A stretch of 13,712 bases of DNA, from assembly GCA_018240935.1 (NCBI GenBank), contig JAFEEV010000172.1:1-13712 (forward strand), given 5' to 3'. The DNA is from Pseudomonadota bacterium (GTDB lineage Bacteria; Pseudomonadota; Gammaproteobacteria; Burkholderiales; Nitrosomonadaceae). The translations under genes were made by a program, and so were the position numbers. The notes beneath the pieces are model-generated. The model had not been told where the DNA came from. It saw only the letters and a list, made by a program, of their open reading frames with translations, and made no database searches. Shown here in pieces: positions 5,017 to 13,636 of the stretch. How positions within the stretch are numbered: position 1 is the stretch's first letter; each line of letters opens with the position of its first letter.

Positions 5017-8000
5017 ATGAGCTATTCGTTCACAGAGAAAAAACGCATCCGTAAAAGTTTCGCCAAACGTGCGAGCGTCTTGCCTATACCGTTTCTTCTT
5101 GCCACTCAGCTCGAATCATATGCAGCGTTCCTTCAGGAAAACGTCGCGCCTAATAAACGTCAGAATCAGGGATTACAAGCGGCTTTTAATTCAATTTTTC
5201 CAATTGAAAGTCATACCAAGAATGCACGGCTTGATTTTATAAGCTATGAGCTTGGTGCACCCGTATTCGATGTTAAGGAATGTCAGCAGCGCGGGCTTAC
5301 CTATGCGTCGCCTTTGCGCGCCAGAGTCAGATTGACGATTATGGATAAGGAAATATCCAAGCCGACGGTTAAAGAAGTCAAAGAGCAAGAAGTGTACATG
5401 GGCGAAATACCTCTGATGACCGAGACGGGATCGTTTGTTATCAATGGCACGGAACGTGTGATTGTTTCACAGCTTCACCGTTCTCCGGGGGTATTTTTCG
5501 AACATGATCGCGGTAAAACGCATTCTTCGGGAAAATTATTATTTTCCGCACGAATTATTCCTTACCGCGGATCATGGCTGGATTTTGAATTCGATCCGAA
5601 GGACTGTTTGTTTTTCAGGATCGACCGTCGTCGTAAAATGCCAGTGACGACCTTGTTAAAGGCAATCGGCTGCACCTCTGAACAGATATTGCAGGAATTT
5701 TTCATTTTTGATTGTTTTCACTTTTCAGATAAAGGCATTCAATTTGAGCTCGTGCCGGAACGCATGCGCGGTGAAGTAGCGAGCTTCGATATTATCGGCA
5801 AGGGCAAAAAAGTCATCGTTCAGAAGGATAAGCGCATTACTGCTAAGCATATCCGGGAAATGCAAGAGGCCGGTATTGATCAACTGGAAGTGCCGGATGA
5901 TTTTTTACTAGGAAGAATACTGGCACAAAGTATAGTTGATAAAGAAACCGGCGAATTTGTCGCGCTAGCCAATGATGAAATCACTGAAGAAACATTGGCT
6001 AAAATTCGCAAAACGGGCGTAAAGAAAATTCATACGCTGTATGTGAATGATTTGAATCATGGCGCATATATTTCACAAACGCTTAAGATTGATGAAACAA
6101 CGGATGAGATGAATGCGCAAGTTGCGATTTATCGCATGATGCGTCCTGGTGAGCCGCCAACAGAAGAAGCCGTTAAGGCGCTGTTTGCTGGCCTATTCTA
6201 CTCCCCTGAACGCTATGATTTATCCGTTGTCGGGCGAATGAAATTTAATCGCCGAGTGGGCAGAACCGAATTGACTGGATCGCAAACGCTTTCCAATGAG
6301 GATATTATTGCAGTTATTAAAATTCTGGTTGAGTTGCGCAATGGCCGCGGGGAAATTGACGATATCGACCATCTAGGCAATCGCCGAGTGCGTTCGGTGG
6401 GCGAGTTGGCGGAAAATCAATTCAGATCGGGCTTGGTTCGTGTGGAACGCGCAGTGAAAGAACGGTTAAGCCAGGCAGAATCGGAAAATCTGATGCCGCA
6501 TGATCTGATTAATGGCAAACCAGTCTCGGCGGCTGCACGCGAATTCTTCGGTTCCAGCCAGTTATCGCAGTTTATGGATCAAACGAATCCTTTGTCAGAG
6601 ATCACCCATAAACGGCGTATTTCAGCGTTGGGGCCGGGTGGGTTGACGCGTGAAAGAGCAGGGTTCGAGGTTCGCGATGTGCATCCGACGCATTATGGGC
6701 GCGTGTGCCCGATTGAAACTCCGGAAGGACCGAATATCGGTTTGATCAATTCGTTGGCGTTGTACGCACGAACCAACGAATATGGATTCATCGAAACACC
6801 TTATAGTAAGGTGAAGGATAGCCGTGTAACGGAAGAAATAGATTATTTGTCCGCTATCGAAGAAGGTAATTATATGATTGCGCAAGCTAATGCCGAGCTT
6901 GATGAGAATAATCGGTTGATTAGCGATATTGTTTCATGCCGTTACAAAAATGAATTCGCGCTATCGTCACCGGAACGGATTGAATATGTAGATGTGGCGC
7001 CAGCGCAAATTGTTTCCGTTGCCGCTTCACTGATACCTTTTCTGGAACACGATGACGCAAACCGCGCCTTGATGGGATCAAACATGCAGCGTCAAGCAGT
7101 TCCATGTTTGCGTGCTGAAAAGCCATTTGTTGGTACCGGTATTGAGCGCGTGGTGGCGGTGCATTCTGGAACAACCGTGCGGGCTAAACGCGGTGGAATT
7201 GTAGATTATGTTGATGCCAGCCGGATTGTGGTGCGGGTGCACGATGCAGAAACTCGCATGGGTGAAGTGGGTGTCGATATTTATAATCTCATCAAATATA
7301 CCCGTTCAAACCAGAATACCAATATCAATCAGCGCCCTTTAGTCAAAGTGGGTGACGAGATTAGCAGAGACGACGTCATAGCCGACGGCGCTTCAACCGA
7401 TATGGGCGAACTGGCATTGGGACAAAACATGCTGGTGGCATTCATGCCGTGGAATGGTTATAACTTTGAAGACTCGATTTTGATTTCAGAGCGGATTGTG
7501 GCTGAGGATCGCTTTACGTCAATACATATTGAAGAGCTATCCGTAGTAAGCCGGGATACCAAGCTGGGCACAGAAGAGATAACGGCTGATATTCCTAATT
7601 TGTCCGAACATCAACTCAGCCGGCTGGATGAATCGGGAATTGTGTATATTGGTGCAGAAGTTGAAGCAGGTGATGTGCTGGTTGGCAAGGTGACTCCTAA
7701 AGGCGAGACTCAGTTGACACCGGAAGAAAAATTATTACGCGCAATTTTCGGAGAAAAAGCATCTGATGTAAAGGATACGTCGTTGCGTGTGCCATCGGGA
7801 ATCTCAGGAACCGTTATTGATGTGCAAGTGTTTACACGGGAAGGTATTGAGCGTGATAAACGCGCACAAAAAATTATTGATGATGAACTGGATCGTTACA
7901 AAAAGGATTTAGCTGATCAATTACGTATCGTGGAAGAAGATGCGTTTGCCCGTATTGAGCGGCTGTTGACCGGTAAAATAGCAACCGGAGGACCGCATAA

Positions 8001-9090
8001 GCTGGCTAAAGGAAAGGAAATTACAACCGAGTATCTGAGGAGTTTTGATCCGCATTATTGGTTTGATATTCGCTTAGCCGATGAAGATGCAAGCATACAA
8101 TTGGAGCAGGTGCGCGAAAGTATGGCGCAAAAACGCAAAGCATTTGATGCAGCATTTGACGAGAAAAAGAAAAAGCTGACACAAGGGGATGAATTGGCGC
8201 CCGGTGTGCAGAAAATGGTAAAGATTTATATCGCTGTTAAGCGGCGCCTGCAGCCCGGCGATAAAATGGCGGGACGCCATGGCAATAAGGGGGTTATCTC
8301 TAAAATTGTTCCTCTGGAAGATATGCCCTATATGGCGGATGGAACACCAGTCGATGTCGTGCTGAATCCGCTGGGCGTTCCTTCCCGGATGAACGTAGGA
8401 CAGATTCTTGAAGTGCATTTGGGCTGGGCGGCAAAGGGGCTCGGTAGAAAAATCGATGAAATGCTGAAAACTCAAAAGAATGTCAGTGAAATTCGAGAGT
8501 TTTTGAATAAAATTTATAATGGAAGCGGTAAAAAAGAAGATATTTCTTCGCTATCGGACAATGAAATCCTGGCATTAGCCGAGAATCTGACCGAAGGTGT
8601 TCCATTTGCAACGCCTGTTTTTGATGGAGCAACCGAAGAAGAAATTAAAGATATGCTGGAACTGGCGGGATTGCCGCGATCGGGTCAGATTACGCTGTAC
8701 GATGGCCGGACTGGTGAAGCCTTCGATCGCCCTGTTACTGTTGGCTATATGCATGTTCTGAAACTGCATCATTTGGTGGATGATAAGATGCATGCGCGCT
8801 CTACCGGACCTTATAGCTTGGTGACGCAACAGCCACTGGGCGGTAAAGCGCAATTTGGCGGACAGCGTTTTGGTGAGATGGAAGTTTGGGCGCTGGAAGC
8901 TTATGGTGCGGCTTATACCTTGCAGGAAATGTTGACTGTGAAATCAGATGACGTCACTGGGCGTACTAAAGTATATGAAAGTATTGTCAAAGGCGATCAT
9001 AAGATTGATGCTGGAATGCCGGAATCATTTAATGTGCTGGTAAAAGAAATACGTTCATTAGGAATGGATATTGATTTAGAACAATATTGA
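5017..9090 (+). CDS. rpoB: DNA-directed RNA polymerase subunit beta
   Basis: Beta is one of the two catalytic-core subunits of RNA polymerase. The 1357 residues cover the full family length. The protrusion and lobe start at residue 1, and the TGSFVINGTERVIVSQLHRSPG region is near 137-158. The rifampicin pocket runs from FGSSQLSQFMDQ to HKRRISALG (about 511-538), with Ser536, His531 and Asp521 all in the sensitive form. Residue 523 is Thr where E. coli has Asn, a variant I believe is common in Betaproteobacteria. KMAGRHGNKG carries active-site Lys1083 and Lys1091, equivalent to E. coli 1065 and 1073. The C-terminal clamp ends in SFNVLVKEIRSLGMDIDLEQY. The ATG has GGAGA at 5006-5010. It lies downstream of the attenuator hairpin and upstream of rpoC. 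Confidence 0.99.
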   Translation: MSYSFTEKKRIRKSFAKRASVLPIPFLLATQLESYAAFLQENVAPNKRQNQGLQAAFNSIFPIESHTKNARLDFISYELGAPVFDVKECQQRGLTYASPLRARVRLTIMDKEISKPTVKEVKEQEVYMGEIPLMTETGSFVINGTERVIVSQLHRSPGVFFEHDRGKTHSSGKLLFSARIIPYRGSWLDFEFDPKDCLFFRIDRRRKMPVTTLLKAIGCTSEQILQEFFIFDCFHFSDKGIQFELVPERMRGEVASFDIIGKGKKVIVQKDKRITAKHIREMQEAGIDQLEVPDDFLLGRILAQSIVDKETGEFVALANDEITEETLAKIRKTGVKKIHTLYVNDLNHGAYISQTLKIDETTDEMNAQVAIYRMMRPGEPPTEEAVKALFAGLFYSPERYDLSVVGRMKFNRRVGRTELTGSQTLSNEDIIAVIKILVELRNGRGEIDDIDHLGNRRVRSVGELAENQFRSGLVRVERAVKERLSQAESENLMPHDLINGKPVSAAAREFFGSSQLSQFMDQTNPLSEITHKRRISALGPGGLTRERAGFEVRDVHPTHYGRVCPIETPEGPNIGLINSLALYARTNEYGFIETPYSKVKDSRVTEEIDYLSAIEEGNYMIAQANAELDENNRLISDIVSCRYKNEFALSSPERIEYVDVAPAQIVSVAASLIPFLEHDDANRALMGSNMQRQAVPCLRAEKPFVGTGIERVVAVHSGTTVRAKRGGIVDYVDASRIVVRVHDAETRMGEVGVDIYNLIKYTRSNQNTNINQRPLVKVGDEISRDDVIADGASTDMGELALGQNMLVAFMPWNGYNFEDSILISERIVAEDRFTSIHIEELSVVSRDTKLGTEEITADIPNLSEHQLSRLDESGIVYIGAEVEAGDVLVGKVTPKGETQLTPEEKLLRAIFGEKASDVKDTSLRVPSGISGTVIDVQVFTREGIERDKRAQKIIDDELDRYKKDLADQLRIVEEDAFARIERLLTGKIATGGPHKLAKGKEITTEYLRSFDPHYWFDIRLADEDASIQLEQVRESMAQKRKAFDAAFDEKKKKLTQGDELAPGVQKMVKIYIAVKRRLQPGDKMAGRHGNKGVISKIVPLEDMPYMADGTPVDVVLNPLGVPSRMNVGQILEVHLGWAAKGLGRKIDEMLKTQKNVSEIREFLNKIYNGSGKKEDISSLSDNEILALAENLTEGVPFATPVFDGATEEEIKDMLELAGLPRSGQITLYDGRTGEAFDRPVTVGYMHVLKLHHLVDDKMHARSTGPYSLVTQQPLGGKAQFGGQRFGEMEVWALEAYGAAYTLQEMLTVKSDDVTGRTKVYESIVKGDHKIDAGMPESFNVLVKEIRSLGMDIDLEQY

Positions 9091-9094
9091 TTGT

Positions 9095-9125
9095 CTCGTA
9101 TCTTGGGTGATCGAACGAGTTTTTT
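9095..9125 (+). terminator. Terminator-like hairpin in the rpoB-rpoC gap
   Basis: CTCGT (9095-9099) pairs with ACGAG (9115-9119). Adjacent ATC (9100-9102) pairs with GAT (9109-9111) around a TTGGGT loop, leaving CGA (9112-9114) bulged. Six T residues follow directly (9120-9125). The stem is short and interrupted, so strong termination is unlikely; partial attenuation or pausing would fit. It begins four bases after the rpoB stop. Confidence 0.4.
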
Positions 9126-9182
9126 AGCCATTAGTACCGATTCACATAATTATTATCGCCCCCTGATTGACAGGAGTGACAA

Positions 9183-12100
9183 ATGAAAGCACTGCTAGAT
9201 TTATTTAAACAAGTTACTCATAAAGAAGAATTTGACGCCATCAAGATTGGTTTGGCATCCCCCGAGAAAATACGATCATGGTCTTATGGTGAAGTAAAAA
9301 AGCCGGAAACGATTAATTACCGCACATTTAAACCGGAAAGAGATGGTTTGTTTTGCGCTAAGATCTTCGGTCCGGTGAAAGATTATGAGTGCTTGTGCGG
9401 TAAATATAAGCGCCTGAAGCATCGCGGCGTTATTTGCGAGAAATGCGGTGTTGAGGTGACACTATCCAAAGTTCGCCGTGAGCGGATGGGACATATCGAA
9501 CTTGCTTCCCCGGTTTCGCACATCTGGTTTCTAAAATCGTTACCTTCCCGTCTTGGCATGGTGTTGGATATGACCTTGCGCGATATTGAGCGGGTGCTTT
9601 ATTTTGAAGCTTATGTGGTAACTGATCCTGGTATGACGCCATTGACGCGCTGTCAATTGTTGACCGAAGATGATTATTTAATCAAAACAGAAGAATATGG
9701 CGATGATTTTAGCGCCAGTATGGGGGCAGAAGGCATTCGCGATTTACTGAGCAATCTGGATATTAGCGCGGAGATCGAGAATCTACGGCGTGAAATGGAA
9801 AGCACGGGTTCTGAGACAAAAATCAAGAAAATATCCAAGCGCCTTAAGCTGCTGGAAGCATTCAATAAATCCGGTATCAAGCCGCAGTGGATGATACTGA
9901 CGGTTTTGCCGGTACTGCCGCCGGATCTACGCCCATTAGTACCGCTGGACGGCGGACGTTTTGCTACTTCCGATTTAAATGATTTGTATCGACGCGTGAT
10001 CAATCGTAACAACCGTCTCAAGCGGTTGCTGGAATTGAAAGCGCCGGAAATTATTGTTCGTAATGAAAAGCGGATGCTGCAAGAAGCGGTTGACTCGCTA
10101 TTGGATAATGGCCGTCGCGGAAAAGCGATGACGGGGGCGAATAAACGCGCGCTCAAATCTTTGGCCGATATGATCAAAGGTAAAGGTGGCCGCTTCCGTC
10201 AAAATCTGCTGGGTAAGCGTGTCGATTATTCAGGGCGTTCAGTAATCGTAGTCGGACCTCAGTTGAAACTGCATCAATGCGGGCTGCCCAAAAAAATGGC
10301 ACTCGAGTTGTTTAAGCCTTTCATTTTCAATAAGCTAGAGCTGATGGGGATAGCCAGCACCATAAAGGCAGCCAAGCGTGAGGTTGAGAATGAAAGTGCA
10401 GTGGTCTGGGACATACTAGAAGATGTGATTCGTGAACATCCGGTCATGTTGAACCGGGCGCCAACGTTGCATCGTTTGGGTATTCAAGCTTTTGAGCCGG
10501 TATTGGTTGAGGGTAAGGCAATTCAACTGCATCCGTTAGTGTGCGCGGCTTTTAACGCTGACTTTGATGGCGACCAAATGGCCGTGCATGTACCGCTATC
10601 GTTGGAAGCGCAAATGGAATGCCGCACCTTAATGATGTCAACCAACAACGTATTATCCCCTGCTAATGGCGAGCCGATCATAGTGCCATCGCAAGATATC
10701 GTGCTTGGGCTCTACTACACAACGCGCGAGAAGATCGGCGCACGTGGAGAAGGCATGATATTTCAAAATGTGAATGAGGTTTCACGCGCATATGAAACAC
10801 GCAATGCCGAGCTCAACGCCAAAATTAAGGTCAGAATTAAAGAATATGATACGAATGCAGATGGCGAGCGCTTTGAAAAAATCACCCGTTATGAAACAAC
10901 GGTAGGCCGGGCATTGCTGTTTGAAATCTTTCCGCCAGGATTGCCTTTTTCACTTCTCAACAAGACGCTTAAAAAGAAAGAAATTTCAAAGCTCATCAAC
11001 GCCAGTTTTAGACGGTGCGGTTTGCGTGAAACAGTTATTTTTGCGGACAAACTGATGTATGCGGGCTTCAGCTACGCAACACGCGCGGGAATATCCATTT
11101 GTTCAGATGATATGCTGGTACCTACACAAAAAGGAGATATTATCTCGGCAGCGGAACAAGAAGTGAAAGAAATTGAAGGTCAATATACTTCAGGTCTGGT
11201 GACTCAAGGCGAACGTTATAACAAAGTTGTGGATATTTGGGGGCGCGCAGGTGATCAGGTTGCAAAAGCGATGATGAATCAACTCGGCGTTGAACCGGTG
11301 CATGATTTGGTTAGCGGAAAAATCAAATTGAGTGAGGATGGCAAACCGCTCACGCAAGAATCTTTCAATTCGATCTATATGATGGCGGATTCCGGCGCGC
11401 GTGGCTCGGCGGCACAAATTAGACAGCTGTCGGGGATGCGGGGATTGATGGCTAAACCGGATGGATCGATCATTGAGACGCCAATTACCGCTAATTTCCG
11501 CGAAGGATTGAATGTGTTGCAATACTTTATTTCGACGCATGGTGCTCGTAAAGGTTTGGCGGATACGGCGCTAAAAACAGCAAACTCAGGCTATCTAACG
11601 CGCCGTTTGGTTGATGTAACGCAGGATCTTGTTGTCACCGAGGAAGATTGCGGCACAGGAAACGGCGTTGTGATGAAGGCGCTGGTAGAAGGCGGTGAGA
11701 TTATTGAAGCATTGCGGGAACGAATTCTTGGCAGGGTTGTGGCAATCGATGTAATAAATCCTGAAAATCAAGAAATTGTCTTTGCCGCAGGCGAGCTATT
11801 AGATGAAGATGCTGTTGATTTAGTTGAATCATTAGGTATTGATGAAGTAAAAGTTCGCACGCCGTTGACCTGTGAAACGCGCTACGGGTTATGTGCTAAA
11901 TGTTATGGTCGGGATTTGGGACGCGGCACACCAGTCAACGTCGGTGAAGCAGTGGGGGTTATTGCTGCTCAATCGATTGGTGAACCCGGCACGCAGTTGA
12001 CAATGCGCACATTCCATATTGGCGGTGCAGCTTCGAGAACGGCTGTTGTCAGTCAGGTTGAAAGTAAATCAAGCGGTATAGTGCACTATTCATCTACGAT

Positions 12101-13385
12101 GCGTTACGTAACCAATGCGCAAAATGAATTAATCGCTATATCACGCAGTGGTGAAATCATTATTCAAGATGAAAATGGCCGTGAGCGCGAAAGACATAAA
12201 GCATCATATGGTGCAACACTGATGGTGCGTAACGGTGAAGCGGTTAAGGCAGGCCAAGTGTTGACTACTTGGGATCCGCATACGCGACCGATCATTACTG
12301 AGTATAGCGGTAAGGTTCGTTTCGAGAATGTTGAGGAAGGTGTCACGGTTGCCAAACAAATCGATGAAGTAACCGGATTATCCACGCTGGTGGTTATTGA
12401 TCCGAAACGCCGCGGTGTTTTGCAATCAAAAGGCTTGCGCCCGTTGGTGAAGTTTTTGGATGACGACGGTAATGAAATTAAAATGGTCGGAAGTAATCAG
12501 TCTGTGAGTATTACATTTCAGATTGGCTGTATTATTACTGTACGTGACGGACAGCAAGTAAGTGTCGGTGAGGTATTGGCACGAATCCCGCAAGAAACAT
12601 CCAAAACCCGGGACATTACCGGTGGTTTACCGCGTGTGGCTGAATTGTTTGAGGCGCGATCACCAAAAGATGCCGGTATGCTAGCTGAAGTGACTGGTAT
12701 TGTGTCGTTCGGCAAAGATACCAAAGGCAAGCAAAGGCTTGTCATTACGGATCTGGAAGGTGCCGTTCATGAGTATCTCATTCCTAAAGATAAACATGTT
12801 ATGGCGCATGATGGACAAGTTGTCAACAAAGGCGAAGTTATTGTTGATGGCCCGGCTGATCCGCGTGACATTTTGCGCTTACAAGGAGTAGAGGCATTGG
12901 CGCGTTATATTACCGATGAAGTTCAAGATGTTTATCGTTTACAAGGTGTTAGGATAAACGACAAGCACATTGAAGTCATCGTGCGTCAAATGTTAAGACG
13001 AGTTCAGGTTATTAATGCCGGAGATTCCTCATTTATACCCGGAGAGCAAGTTGAACGAGCCGATTTGCTGATCGAAAATGAGCGGTTAATCGCTGAGAAA
13101 AAAATGCCTGCTACTTATGAATTCTTATTACTCGGTATTACAAAAGCATCACTATCAACAGATTCTTTCATTTCAGCAGCATCATTCCAGGAAACAACAC
13201 GTGTGTTGACTGAAGCAGCCATAATGGGTAAAAAAGATGATCTGCGAGGATTGAAAGAGAATGTCATTGTTGGCAGGCTTGTTCCAGCAGGGACAGGGTT
13301 GTCTTTTCATAGCAAACGAAAGAATCAAGAAAGGGTTTCCGTGCCGGGTTTGGAGTCGGATATTTCAATTGATAGTACAGTCTAG
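9183..13385 (+). CDS. rpoC: DNA-directed RNA polymerase subunit beta'
   Basis: Beta' carries the catalytic magnesium site of RNA polymerase. The 1400 residues show the N-terminal zinc-binding domain (Cys70, 72, 85, 88), the sigma-binding clamp coiled coil around 260-310 (rich in Arg, Leu and Glu), and the active-site NADFDGDQMA with Asp460, 462 and 464, numbered exactly as in E. coli. The bridge helix is at about 777-812, with His786. The second zinc site is Cys823, 897, 904 and 907, and the trigger loop is near 922-950, with Met941 and His945. The last three sit nine residues later than in E. coli, so a short insertion lies between 464 and 786. The ATG has AGGAG at 9172-9176. No factor-independent terminator is visible after the TAG stop; only two short hairpins without a T run occur (13384-13401 and 13405-13417). 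Confidence 0.99.
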   Translation: MKALLDLFKQVTHKEEFDAIKIGLASPEKIRSWSYGEVKKPETINYRTFKPERDGLFCAKIFGPVKDYECLCGKYKRLKHRGVICEKCGVEVTLSKVRRERMGHIELASPVSHIWFLKSLPSRLGMVLDMTLRDIERVLYFEAYVVTDPGMTPLTRCQLLTEDDYLIKTEEYGDDFSASMGAEGIRDLLSNLDISAEIENLRREMESTGSETKIKKISKRLKLLEAFNKSGIKPQWMILTVLPVLPPDLRPLVPLDGGRFATSDLNDLYRRVINRNNRLKRLLELKAPEIIVRNEKRMLQEAVDSLLDNGRRGKAMTGANKRALKSLADMIKGKGGRFRQNLLGKRVDYSGRSVIVVGPQLKLHQCGLPKKMALELFKPFIFNKLELMGIASTIKAAKREVENESAVVWDILEDVIREHPVMLNRAPTLHRLGIQAFEPVLVEGKAIQLHPLVCAAFNADFDGDQMAVHVPLSLEAQMECRTLMMSTNNVLSPANGEPIIVPSQDIVLGLYYTTREKIGARGEGMIFQNVNEVSRAYETRNAELNAKIKVRIKEYDTNADGERFEKITRYETTVGRALLFEIFPPGLPFSLLNKTLKKKEISKLINASFRRCGLRETVIFADKLMYAGFSYATRAGISICSDDMLVPTQKGDIISAAEQEVKEIEGQYTSGLVTQGERYNKVVDIWGRAGDQVAKAMMNQLGVEPVHDLVSGKIKLSEDGKPLTQESFNSIYMMADSGARGSAAQIRQLSGMRGLMAKPDGSIIETPITANFREGLNVLQYFISTHGARKGLADTALKTANSGYLTRRLVDVTQDLVVTEEDCGTGNGVVMKALVEGGEIIEALRERILGRVVAIDVINPENQEIVFAAGELLDEDAVDLVESLGIDEVKVRTPLTCETRYGLCAKCYGRDLGRGTPVNVGEAVGVIAAQSIGEPGTQLTMRTFHIGGAASRTAVVSQVESKSSGIVHYSSTMRYVTNAQNELIAISRSGEIIIQDENGRERERHKASYGATLMVRNGEAVKAGQVLTTWDPHTRPIITEYSGKVRFENVEEGVTVAKQIDEVTGLSTLVVIDPKRRGVLQSKGLRPLVKFLDDDGNEIKMVGSNQSVSITFQIGCIITVRDGQQVSVGEVLARIPQETSKTRDITGGLPRVAELFEARSPKDAGMLAEVTGIVSFGKDTKGKQRLVITDLEGAVHEYLIPKDKHVMAHDGQVVNKGEVIVDGPADPRDILRLQGVEALARYITDEVQDVYRLQGVRINDKHIEVIVRQMLRRVQVINAGDSSFIPGEQVERADLLIENERLIAEKKMPATYEFLLLGITKASLSTDSFISAASFQETTRVLTEAAIMGKKDDLRGLKENVIVGRLVPAGTGLSFHSKRKNQERVSVPGLESDISIDSTV

Positions 13386-13421
13386 TAAATTCAAGTTTAC
13401 TACTCGATTATCAATCGTCCC

Positions 13422-13450
13422 TTGACATGCGTGGAAGCAGGAAGTAGTCT
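13422..13450 (+). promoter_or_regulatory. Candidate promoter after rpoC
   Basis: A perfect TTGACA at 13422-13427 is followed, 17 bases later, by TAGTCT at 13445-13450, which matches only three of the six -10 positions. The start point would be near 13457. A perfect ten-base palindrome, GGCTATAGCC, lies just downstream at 13463-13472, where an operator could be, though such palindromes also occur by chance in a window of this size. Confidence 0.4.
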
Positions 13451-13460
13451 TTGCTGCTGT

Positions 13461-13583
13461 ATGGCTATAGCCGAGGCATATGTAGAAGAAGATGGGCTGA
13501 GGTTTGGTAAGAAGAGGAAGGAGCGAGGGAAGATTTCTGAGTTTCTTACAGATTATTACGAGAGAACAAGAAGAAGAGCATGA
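13461..13583 (+). CDS. Possible 40-residue charged small protein (hypothetical)
   Basis: I do not recognise this frame. From the ATG at 13461 it encodes 40 residues, beginning MAIAEAYVEEDG and ending DYYERTRRRA, with seven Arg, four Lys, six Glu and two Asp and no membrane segment. The stop TGA overlaps the ATG of the next small frame as ATGA (13580-13583). No ribosome site is well placed: an AGCAGGAAG at 13437-13443 is about 17 bases away. If the promoter at 13422 is real, the start point would leave the message almost leaderless. An in-frame GTG at 13431 would add ten residues including three consecutive Cys. The strand is purine-rich here, which makes stop-free frames cheap, so the gene may not be real. 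Confidence 0.3.
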   Translation: MAIAEAYVEEDGLRFGKKRKERGKISEFLTDYYERTRRRA

Positions 13584-13636
13584 AGAAAAGGAAGGAAAGG
13601 TTAGAGAAAATGGAAAATCAAAGGAGAGAGAGATGA
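13580..13636 (+). CDS. Possible 18-codon coupling peptide (hypothetical)
   Basis: This short frame, starting MKKRKERLEKM, is almost wholly charged: 13 of 18 residues are Lys, Arg or Glu. It begins inside the stop of the 40-codon frame and ends in a TGA that overlaps the ATG of the exported-protein gene (ATGA at 13633-13636). Its own last codons contain the ribosome site of that gene. If translated, its likely role is to bring ribosomes to the next start rather than to make a functional protein. Purine-rich composition could also produce it by chance. Confidence 0.25.
   Translation: MKKRKERLEKMENQRRER

Noticed and set aside
6541..6624. Thr523 of RpoB as a rifampicin-resistance change
   Set aside because: The key positions Asp521, His531 and Ser536 are unchanged, and Thr at this site appears to be a natural betaproteobacterial variant.
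9674..10177. 167-codon minus-strand open frame inside rpoC
   Set aside because: It lies wholly within a strongly conserved coding region and looks like a shadow of the + strand codons, with no recognisable protein features.
12700..12891. 63-codon alternative + frame inside rpoC
   Set aside because: It overlaps the conserved C-terminal part of beta' with no own ribosome site or plausible domain.
13384..13417. Two hairpins after rpoC (AGTAAA/TTTACT and CGATT/AATCG) as a terminator
   Set aside because: Both are short and AT-rich or lack any following T run, so termination is not supported.
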